Of a stretch of DNA of 64,000 nucleotides, positions 55,670 to 64,000 are shown one piece after another (within the stretch, counting starts at the first letter, position 1; each line of letters begins with the position of its first letter). The stretch comes from Macrothele yani (lineage: Eukaryota > Arthropoda > Arachnida > Araneae > Macrothelidae), in contig CM077005.1 of NCBI GenBank assembly GCA_039090855.1, positions 15,229,921 through 15,293,920 on the forward strand. Reading direction: 5' to 3'. The position numbers were made by a program, and so were the translations under genes. Below the pieces are notes generated by a model. It was not told the DNA's origin. It saw nothing but the letters and a program-made list of their open reading frames with translations, and did not search any database.

Positions 55670-56060
55670 AATATATAATAGCTGGTGCCTGAAATGGGGA
55701 AGGAGGGGGGATATCCGGTGCCACAATAACCAAAATTTCATGCTATATGTTATCCACAATATCCCATCTCTCTACAGAACTTCTTCATGATTGAAATTTC
55801 GTTTCTAATCAAACCTCAAGCATTTCCGTGAATCTTTCCTATTACCGGAAATTTTTCGTTATATCGATACGGAAAAAGTGAGAACAGAATTATTCCGCTA
55901 ATAAACGAAAGGAATTGCGCGAAGGATACTGAAATTCATAATTTTCTGTTAACGCAACTTGAAACCGGTAATTTACCGTTATTATAGGAAAGTGATTGCG
56001 GAAAGGTTTTCGAAAATTTGGAATTTTCCTGGCTTACGAAATATCCGTAAAAATCATGGG
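55670..56060 (-). repeat. Family E dispersed repeat, minus copy
   Basis: Minus-strand counterpart of 37246-37480 and 45112-45350, including the TTGGTTATTGTGGCACCGG and CTTTTTCCGTATC blocks. Confidence 0.6.
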
Positions 56061-56622
56061 GTTTTTTTTTTCATCACTTCCCAAAAAAAAAAAAAAGAAA
56101 AAGTTGTACCAGAAACATGTTTCGTTAACTCACGGAAGGAATCACGAAAAATGAGTCAAAGATTTCAGAATTCTTTTTACAGTGTATTGTAGAATTCTGG
56201 TGACACTATCCTAAAAGTCACGCTGCCATTGCTTCTACTAATGGCGATTACTTCGCCGATAGCATCTCAAGATCTCCTATGCTAACTCTTACGATGATCT
56301 GAAAGAAAGACATGCTAATATTCCAACTTATGTTCTTTTCTTAGAAACGAATGATTTTTAAGTTCTCTGTTACATAATATTCAGTTTAAGAAGATTTTAT
56401 CTGGCTCGTAATTGCTTACATGCGTTGTTCTTTCCTTGAACTGTTACCTCCAGAGCACATTTAAGTAGTCAGGGGGCGCTGGGCCTGGACAGTACTTTGG
56501 GGCCCCAGTATTAGTAGCACATCTAGGATTAAAATATGGGTGGATAAATAAAAATACTCAGGAGAAAATATTCCCGAAGTATGACGAGAAAGCCATAAAA
56601 ACATCCCCTCCGTATTGAAGTA
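56061..56622. other. No gene recognised
   Basis: Starts with a T run and an A run near 56060-56100. No motif noted. Confidence 0.4.
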
Positions 56623-57992
56623 CTATACCGCGCAAATTAATTGGGACAAGCTATTTTATTCTCAGAATTGTAATGCGATCACCAGTTAATGTCGGAAACA
56701 GACGTAAACCGCTTTTATCAGCTATGAGGTGGAGTGACTGTAAGAACTTGATAGTAAGAATGTGGTTTGATCGGTTTTAAACAGGAAATAGGCACTTCAG
56801 CTTCAGTTGTGAGCGTTCGTGTGTGACAGGTGGATGTTAGTTTTTGCTCTCTGTGAGTACGTGTTGTTTTCGTGTATTGAAAAATGGATATTTCCCCAAG
56901 GAAGCGTGCAAAAATAATTGCTCTGAAGGATCACACTTCTATGACAGTGAGAGATATCGCTCTGCAGTTGGTGTAGGCAAATCAAGTGTATCAAGACTGC
57001 TTACGCGATACAATGCATCTGGATCATCGTCTCCAAAAAGGAGAGGTAAATGTGGAAGAAAGCGAAAAACAACTCCACGAACCGATAAATATCTAATCAT
57101 AAATAGGAAAATGAATCCAAAAAAAAAAAAAAAAACAAAAAAAAAAACAAGCACCGATCTTCAAAGAGATTTATTGGCTAGTGGTTGTGATGTTAGTGAT
57201 TCAACTGTACGCCGTAGGCTTCTGGAAGTTGGCCGGAAGGCAAGAAGACCAACGAAAAATCAATATTTGAATGCGAAAATGAAGATAAAACGTTTAGCAT
57301 GGGTCAAAAAATATAAATCATGGACTGCTGACGACTGGATAAAGGTAATTTTCAGTGATGAAACTCATTTATTTGTGCAGGGTTACCAAGCAAATGTCGT
57401 TAGATGAAGCAACTGTGAACTCTTAAGACCTGAGCATGTCAAACAAACTGTAAAACACTCTTTGAAACAGATGTTTTGGGGTTTTTTCACATCAAATATG
57501 ATGAATTCAGCCAAGTACGTAGAAATATTACAACGTAGGATTGTTCCATTCTCGCAAACTTTTGACGGGACATTTCAACATGACTTGGCCCCATGTCACA
57601 ATTCGAAATTGGTCAAGAATTTCATGCTCATGCTGGAAAATCAAATTCATTTGCTTGATTGGCCTGGAAATTCACCAGACTTAAATCCCATAGAAAACTT
57701 GTGGAATATTTTGAAGAGACGTTTAGGTAAAATGGACTGTACAACCATAGAACGCATGATAACGAATGCTATAAAAGTGTGGTTCCAGGATTATGAAGTC
57801 AAAAATATGTGCACTCAATTAGTGGAGTCAACGGCAAAACGAATTCAATAGGTCATTTCTGCTAAAGTAGGACATACTTCATACTAATACAGGTATTTAT
57901 CATTGTATATCAAGCCATAGAATGATATAAACGCATAGTTTTGGAAAAAAGAGTGATTTTTCACTTTGTCCCAATTAATTTGCACAGTATAG
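56623..57992 (+). mobile_element. Tc1-like element (DD36E type)
   Basis: 1,370 bp. Ends CTATACCGCGCAAATTAATT and, inverted, CTATACTGTGCAAATTAATT differ at two of the first 27 positions. TA flanks both sides (56621-56622, 57993-57994). The transposase inside is almost complete. Confidence 0.96.
56884..57851 (+). pseudogene. Tc1-like transposase, nearly intact (one frameshift, one stop)
   Basis: Starts MDISPRKRAKIIALKDHTSM. One base is lost near 56970, before GVGKSSVSRLLTRY, the recognition helix. An A-rich tract at 57118-57148 lengthens a Lys run. VIFSDETHLFVQG holds the first Asp. A single TGA at 57405 follows, then the same frame continues: FQHDLAPCH (second Asp) and NSPDLNPIENLW (Glu), with 36 residues between, so DD36E. 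It ends STAKRIQ. About 330 codons in all, the expected length. Confidence 0.93.
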
Positions 57993-57994
57993 TA

Positions 57995-58619
57995 TGTATG
58001 CCACGATTCATGGCCGAATCAGTAATAGCAAGAAAATGTAAAAATGCATGGTTGAAAAATGGATACCAGTTCAGTCCTGCTTTAACCCCCCCCCCCCAGG
58101 GGTTCAGCTTGTTGAAATTTTATGGAAGTAGTGGACAAAACAATATGTTCCAAATATCATGATTCAAATGAATTCTTAATGTATGAAAAATTTCCCCAAG
58201 TACAGATGTGTAAAAAAACCCATCTGTAATGCTTTTGAAGTATTTGCGGGTGGGCTGGCGACGATTACACTTTTTGCAGACTCCTCCTGTAAAAGTGGAA
58301 AGAATTTTTTTTTTTTTTTTTTTTTTCACAAGGCAGTTTCTTATAGTTTATGCTGTGCTGTCTGCAAAAAAAAAAAAAAAAATCGTCAATTCTTCAAGCA
58401 TACTGCATAATTTTGGGGTCCCTTGAAAATGCGAGCCCAGGGGCTGCAGCCCCTCTAACCTCCCTCTTAAATGGGCTCTGGTTATTTCAATAGTCACGCC
58501 ACCTGTGAAGAGCATTCCCGACTTAAAAACCAATATTTTTCATAAAATGTCAGGTTTGTCTTTTTTGTCATTTCACATCTCGGTAGGAACTTTTTTTAAT
58601 TTCAAGATTCGAAATAGCC
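57995..58619. other. No gene recognised
   Basis: C run at 58087-58098, T run at 58306-58326, A run at 58366-58381. GTCACGCCACCTG near 58493 resembles a hAT end without a matched partner. Confidence 0.4.
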
Positions 58620-59240
58620 AAAGCAGTTTTACTTTTGTGCGATCCTTTCTGAAATAAGTGCGCAGCTGTTCACGTTGAACGCAAGAAGAAGCTGTCTTCT
58701 CGCCGAGTTAAAGATCACCAGCTTCCTTCCCGTTCTTTCCTCCAAACAAGTTGTCTTCACGTCGAGCCAAGAAATCATCACCATGGCAACCGTAAATGGC
58801 GGAGGTGGTGCGAACGTCCAGTAAAGTGTCAGCTGACTAACATGCTTCCGCCATCTTGTGCTGTTACCATCAATTACCCGGGCGGACTCGGGGTGGGATC
58901 CTCACCGCCGTTTGCGAAGAAATGGACTTCTCTAAATGCTACCATTACTCGGAATCGGCAGACTCGGAGGGAGGGCCGGTTGCGTTTTACGGCACCGGTC
59001 ATTATTCGAAATTGGCATCATTATTGTGCAGGCATCTGCCTTTACGACATCATTTAAGAGTCTCAGAAGTCCTAGCGTAGAGTCATTGCTGTCCACTAGA
59101 AGGAATTGTTTTAAAATTGATTTGTCCCTAAATCCGATGCTATCTTAATTTCCTCGGCGCTTAACATTAGAATCTTCCCTGTAATACCTTTCGTTGTAAT
59201 CAATGATGTAGTTCTAAATAAAAAGGTGTCTTAGCGGTGA
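58620..59240 (+). other. CpG-rich island, candidate host promoter/first exon
   Basis: GC- and CpG-rich relative to surroundings, with no repeat relatives in the window. CATCACCATGGCAACC (about 58777) is both a good initiation context (ATG at 58783, MATVNGGGGANVQ then TAA, with a donor-like CAGTAAAGT overlapping the stop) and, on the minus strand, an RFX X-box-like GGTTGCCATGGTGATG. CCGCCATCTTG (about 58848) matches the YY1 motif. A second ATG at 58922 opens MDFSKCYHYSESADSEGG. AATAAA lies at about 59216. Which of these is used, if any, cannot be settled by reading. Confidence 0.3.
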
Positions 59241-59830
59241 ACAGACAGGGAAAAATTACCTTCCAAATTTTCAAAATCTGATTCATTGTTTTTATTATTT
59301 TTATTACTTTTTAATTTTCATTACAAATTACCAATATAAATTTATATGAGAACTGCGTAATCTGAGCAATTTTAAGTAACAGGAAGCATGTAACGTGAGA
59401 GACATATGCTAAGATTATAAAATTTTTATTTAAATACCGCTCTGTGGCGTTCAATACGATTTTAAATATTTGGCAATATTTGTGAACTAACACAGTAACA
59501 CCAACTCAATATGACTAATGCACCGATTTTGCTAAGATTATATGGTACATGTCAAGATTTTTGTGTTGTCCGTAAGGAGGCAGAGAATGAGCTCAGGGGA
59601 TTACTTTTCTTGGAGCCGATATCAGTGGTGAGTGAGTCCATCAGTACCGTTTTCTCTCTGAGCACTGCAATCTTAACTCCACCGAGTAGCCATCTTCTAC
59701 AAATTTATTTTGACTGTCTAGACAAAGGAGTTCACGTTCTCTTTGTGATAGAATCTTATGATTTGTGAGACAACCTACTGCGTGATCCAACTGTGTAGAT
59801 CAATCTGCACAGTATTTTTTGCTTTTTTAA
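59241..59830. other. No supported gene
   Basis: The open frame at 59511-59768 (85 residues, starting MTNAPILLRLYGTCQDFCVV) has no recognised motif. Confidence 0.35.
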
Positions 59831-59872
59831 TTCTGGGTTTAAAAACTACCGTGGGCAACTCGTATGGCTATA

Positions 59873-61055
59873 CACTGAAGAGCAATTGAATTAGAGACAG
59901 TTGGCGCTATGCAAATGTGGCGCTGTCGGCGGCCCTGTAAACGGAAACGACATGACGTATGTAGCGATCCGACAATATAAGGAGTGATGCGACGGGAATC
60001 AGTAAGAGTCGGATACAATATGGGTAAGACGAAGGATCTAAGCGCATTTGATCGTGGGCAAATTGTCGGGGCCCGACGAATGGGTCACTCCATCTCGGAA
60101 GTCGTGCAGGCACTGGGATTTTCGCGAGCCATTGTGTCACGGGTGCAATGTGAGTGCATCGAATCCGGTAAAACCATCCCTGCAAGGGCCAACTGCCGTG
60201 GACAAAAGCGTGTGGATGAGCGGGATCATCGTCGGCTAGCTCGCATTGTAACAGCGGATAGACAGGCCACAGTGTAAGAAATCACTCGGCAATTTAACGC
60301 TGGCGCACAAAAACGTGTAAGCAGCCACACCATCCAGAACCATCTCCTCGCTATGGGGTACAGAAGCCATCGTCCCACGAGGGTACCGCTGCTGACCGCA
60401 CATCGCAGGGTGCAAAGATTAGCATGGGCGCGGGCGGAAAAATGTTGCCTGGACTGATGAGTCGAGATTCACGTTGGTACACGCGGATGGCAGGATACGA
60501 GTACGGCGCAAACCACATGAAGCGATGGATCCTTCTTGCCAGCAGGGTACTCTTCAAGCTGGTGGGGGTGGCATTCTCGTCTGGGGACTGCTTACGTGGA
60601 CTGAAATGGGACCCCTGGTACGTGTGACATCATCCCTCACAGGTCAACGTTACCGGGATATCCTGGACGACCATTTGCTCCCTTTGTGCGTCTTCAACAT
60701 CCCACTGGGGACTTCATCCTGCAACAAGGCAATGCAGCTCCCGAATTGAATCCGAATGGTTGGATGAACACTCCACCGACGTGACCTAGTTTCTTTCGCC
60801 AGCTAGGTCACCTGACCTCAATCCTATCAAGCACATCTGGGATGCCATCGAGAGAGATGTTCGAGGCTCTGATCCCCCTCCATCAAATCTTCGTGAACTT
60901 TGGGAGCTTGTTCAGGGGTCGTGGATCCGTATGGCTTCCCAACGCTTCCGGTGTCTTGTTGAATCCATGCCGAGACGAATCGCCGCCGTCATCAGGTCGA
61001 AAGGTGGTGCTACATGTTACTAGACAGGTATCTCTAATTCAATTGCTCTTCAGTG
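59873..61055 (+). mobile_element. Tc1-like element inserted in SINE-A
   Basis: 1,183 bp. Inverted repeats CACTGAAGAGCAATTGAATT are identical at both ends, with TA at 59871-59872 and 61056-61057. Transposase runs rightwards but is broken. Confidence 0.96.
60020..61023 (+). pseudogene. Tc1-like transposase with lost catalytic residues
   Basis: Starts MGKTKDLSAFDRGQIVGARR with the helix-turn-helix ISEVVQALGFSRAIVSRV. A stop at 60275 and a small deletion near 60440 follow. VWGLLTWTEMGPL marks the core. The second catalytic Asp position reads QQGNAA (Asp to Gly) and the last reads LNPIKHIWD (Glu to Lys). The tail ESMPRRIAAVIRSKGG is intact. Related in sequence to the Tc1 at 16395-17423. Confidence 0.92.
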
Positions 61056-61329
61056 TAAGCAGTCGCCCGTCCCTAAGTTCGGGTCACTTGTTCCAGGGAA
61101 GAGGCAGATCCAGCACCTTTGGCTGTGCATACCACCCATAACTCATCCGGGGTAGGGACTCAGTCTTAGTTCGGAATAATGGTCAGACTTCAGACCACTG
61201 TACTACCAGGGCGGCCAATTCCGTAGTATGAACATTCGCATAAGATACGAGTGCGTTTGCAGACACGAATTTCCCTATTTTTACAAACATGATCATTTGA
61301 AAAAGTTCCTTTGCCGAGATTCTCTTGCC

Positions 61330-62172
61330 ATAAGCTGACCAGAAGTCCCCAATTCTTGAGGATAGTCCTCGAATTTTGTCTACTGTCCTTAAAAACGTCT
61401 AATGCCTTTGGGGATGCAAATTGTCCTCAAATTTTGATGTTTGTCTTCAAATGCCCTCGAATTTTCACTTCCTCATTAGCTCGTTCGACTTCAAATGAAA
61501 AATGTTCTTAAAAGTAGTTTTCGTTGTACAAATTTTCCGACATGCTTCTTGTGAAAACAAATTTTGACTTCTTTTTTTCTTCTTTCCGAGTTTAGCGATC
61601 ACCGAGAGCAACTCTAAGGACTATAAGCAGTCCCCTGTCTCTAATTTGGAGACATTCGTTCTAGAGAAGAGAGAGGGAGCAAGTGCTGTAAGACAAACAC
61701 AGCATCCATGTCTCAGTCGGGATTCGAACCCGTACCCACTTGTACGAATGGTCAGTTGCCAGCACTAGGACACTGAACTACTGATGCGGTCAAATTTCGA
61801 CTGTACTTGATCTAAGTTTCTCCAAAAACTTTGGCAAAGTGAAAAATTCGCCATTCAATTAGTTTGGTGTGCAGCTTGATTTTAATTCGGCACATGTACA
61901 AGGTAAAGCATTTCACTTTTGCTAATGTGTTCTCGCCATCATAATTTTACTTTGTCAATACAAATTACCAACATTCTACAAGATATATCCTTTTAAGATA
62001 CAAATTTCCATATGTAATATCACACTTATTGAAGAAATGCAGTTTTGTGGCAAAAAGAGTTGCATATTTATTTTGAGTACGTGCATATCCCCAAATGAAC
62101 TGCCGATTTGGGGACGCCACGCCCTTTTGTCCTCAAATCAGTGTTCCGATATCTGGTCACCTTACATAAACC
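61330..62172. mobile_element. Putative non-autonomous DNA element
   Basis: TAAGCTGACCAGAAGTCCCC at the left and, inverted, TAAGGTGACCAGATATCGGA at the right are similar ends, followed in both by TGAGGA(TAG/CAA). The interior repeats GTCCTCGAATTTTG-like blocks (61374-61470). No target duplication or transposase was found, so the type is uncertain. Confidence 0.5.
61570..61790 (-). mobile_element. SINE-A, diverged
   Basis: B box GGTTCGAATCC intact on the minus strand; A box altered (CAGTAGTTCAGTG region). Target duplication CAAATTTTGACT / CAAATTTCGACT (61558-61569, 61791-61802). It lies within the putative element at 61330-62172. Confidence 0.85.
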
Positions 62173-63224
62173 ACGAAAAGTGTCTAACCGGCGCTAAGCC
62201 TAGAAAAATAGTGCCTTATAGCCGCTAAGGCGCGCTAAGCCCGTTCTACATCACTGGTTGTAATTCCGTAATTTCAAGAGCGCAAAACGCGTCAATGTTC
62301 TAGAAATGAAAGAACATTTCTTTACCTATGTAACGTGTAAAATGTCTGAAAGCTACCTTTTCCTGTTTTTTTTAAACGAGTTACAAATTTGCCGAGTCTG
62401 GAATTGCTCTTGGGCGTACTGATGCCTACCCCCCCCCCCCCGGTGCGGGAGGGCCTCTAGCCTCAGAAGTGATTTTCAAAATTTTTGCTTCAACTTTATT
62501 TGAAGCTGGTTAAAGAAATAGCCAGGAATCTTTGACGGCAGCTTTCAATGAAATATTAAAAAGAAAAACAAGCTGTTTTTGTGTGTATGTATGTATGTAT
62601 GTATGTTTTTTTTTTGTTTTTTTTTACAGCAAATAAGTACGATCTTCAAAAAAAATCATTTTCGCTTAAGTTTATAAAAACTGGGTGACGGTAAAGCCGC
62701 TATTCCAGAAGATTTAAAACCCCTTTTCACAGCCATAGTAAAAGTTATATATACGTGTACAGTATATCAACAAGAGAATGTGAATAAATATCAGTTGTAG
62801 AATGTGAATAAATATCAGTTATAAAATGTGAATAAATAACAAGAGAATGTAGATAAATAACAGAATAGATGATATTTTTATATCAAATAGGATAAGGTGT
62901 GTAATATATGTATTACATTTGTTTGCACATAACTACGTATCCTTCAGAATATAACGAGCTAAAAGGTGTTCTTCGCGGGAATGAGGAAACAGAGATCAAT
63001 GTCATTTTTTAATAACAGAGTGAAACGTAAGGACTGTCACTATATGCAAAACATTGTGACATAAAGTGTGTTTTCTTATATTCAGGAGTAAATAATTTGA
63101 ATAATTTTGTGCCACAATTCCTTGTAGCGTTTTTTTTTTTTTTTGCTTACTTATATTCTGTATTTTCGTATAAATTAGACCCTGCCACACGGCAGTTACG
63201 TGTTTTGTGTGTGTAATCGTGAAG
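62173..63224. other. No gene; small repeats
   Basis: C run at 62431-62442, GTAT microsatellite at 62585-62606, and a ~26-bp tandem repeat GAATGTGAATAAATATCAGTT (about 62774-62865, four units). Confidence 0.6.
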
Positions 63225-64000
63225 TACAACGGCCGTTCCATAAAAAGTGAGAGCAAAATCACACAAAATGAAGAAATATAGGTACAGAAAAATATACGTT
63301 ATTCTTTCTCAAAGTATCTTCCCTCGGATGATATGCAACGATCCCATCGTTCAGTCTACTTTTCAAAGCACGTGGCGAAGGCATTTTGTGGAAGCTGCTT
63401 TAGCAACCTCTGTACAGCTTGAATAACGTCCACATCTGTGTTGAATGTTGCGTCACAAAAATTCTCCTTCATTGTTGGAAACAACCAGAAATCGCACGGG
63501 GCGAGGTCAGGACTGTAGGAAGGCTGTGCTATGATTTCAATACAGCATTTCGTAAGAAACTGTTGAAGACAAGCAGCTACATGTTGGCGGGCGTTATCAT
63601 GGTTTTGGGTCCACTTGCCCAGCAGTTCCAGTTGCTTAATCAACATGTGTTGTCGCAGATGCTTCAAGACTGAAATGTAATACTCAGCATTGACAGTAAT
63701 TTGTGGAGGAACGGCATGCTGGTAGACTACACCTTTATGATCAAAGAAAATTATCATCGTCACCTTCCCAGTTGATTTGGTTTGGCGGACTTTTTCCGGA
63801 GGAGGCGAGTCTGTGTGTTTTCAGACACTCGTTGGGCACTTCGTAAGGTGGTCGAAACAGTGAACCCATGTTTCATCGGCAGTTATTACCGTATATAGAA
63901 AGTTTGGCTCCTTTGTAATCATTTGTTTCCACTCATGACATCCCTGAACCCTGGCTAACAATTGTTCTCTCGTCAGGTGATGAGGTACCCATCTGGAACA
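63225..64000 (-). pseudogene. mariner transposase (DD34D), continues past window
   Basis: The minus strand from 64000 gives WVPHHLTREQLLARVQGCHE and VITADETWVHCFDHLT (first catalytic Asp), a stop near 63823, then the open frame 63763-63356. That frame holds QNHDNARQHVAACLQQFL (second Asp) and SYSPDLAPCDFWLFP (third Asp), 34 residues apart. A TAG at 63356 precedes the normal C-terminal tail ERWDRCISSEGRYFEKE. CCGTTCCATAAAAAGTGAGA at about 63233 may be the inverted repeat. The N-terminal DNA-binding part lies beyond the window. Confidence 0.9.

Larger units (their letters stand above)
59832..61215 (-). mobile_element. SINE-A copy split by a Tc1 element
   Basis: 59832-59872 (ACTACCGTGGGCAACTCGTA) and 61058-61215 (AGCAGTCGCCCGTCCCTAAG) are contiguous SINE-A body sequence once the Tc1 element and one TA are removed. 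The TA used lies in the SINE motif GGCTATAAGCAG. The head is decayed. Confidence 0.88.

Noticed and set aside
56470..58505. hAT element enclosing the Tc1 (ends CAGGGGGCGC and CAGGTGGCGT)
   Set aside because: The flanking 8-mers TAAGTAGT and TGAAGAGC do not match and the ends share few bases beyond the first ten.

Overview
The window looks like transposon-rich nuclear DNA from an invertebrate, most plausibly an arthropod and perhaps a chelicerate. The evidence is AT-rich sequence, many Tc1/mariner, hAT, RTE, Penelope-like and tRNA-derived SINE copies, poly-A/T runs, minisatellites, and no bacterial-style operons. The lineage is an inference; nothing here fixes a species. No host protein-coding gene can be shown with confidence. 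Two short CpG- or CCAAT-rich stretches (about 1149-1300 and 58620-59060) are the best candidates for host promoter or first-exon sequence.

Layout. 1-605: minisatellite. 1644-3207: Tc1/mariner element whose middle is replaced by a 145-bp tandem repeat. 3240-4980: 53/76-bp satellite. 5190-5615: mariner fragment. 6193-8830: hAT element with a perfect 8-bp target duplication and a SINE inside. 11010-11975: LINE 3' end. 12376-17487: three-level nest (RTE LINE inside a hAT-like satellite-bearing element inside a Tc1 element). 18100-23420: SINEs, mariner fragment, minisatellite, non-autonomous hAT. 24123-27591: Penelope-like element with inverted arms. 28120-34490: SINE pair, non-autonomous hAT, LTR-like unit carrying a tRNA-like core, CT microsatellites, RTE fragment split by a Tc1 element that itself holds a SINE. 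35640-37245: 82-bp satellite. 38713-44552: four-level nest (mariner > TRIM > satellite-bearing hAT-like element > intact Tc1). 45365-46290: 84-bp satellite. 47959-49934: nested SINEs, a 221-bp palindromic MITE and another inverted repeat. 50302-51330: mariner. 51668-52628: a TRIM between inverted SINE copies. 56623-57992: nearly intact Tc1 (DD36E). 59873-61055: Tc1 that split a SINE. 63225-64000: mariner running off the window.

The most unusual system is a miniature LTR retrotransposon (TRIM; full copies at 51843-52405 and 39670-44217). Its ~150-bp LTRs enclose a tRNA-like cloverleaf with A and B boxes. On the minus strand there is a primer-binding site resembling the 3' end of tRNA-Lys directly after the 5' LTR and a purine tract directly before the 3' LTR. 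A third, single LTR-like copy (30265-30426) keeps the flanks but has a different tRNA-like core. The only intact transposase is the 343-residue Tc1 protein at 41320-42351, in the innermost and so youngest layer of its nest.
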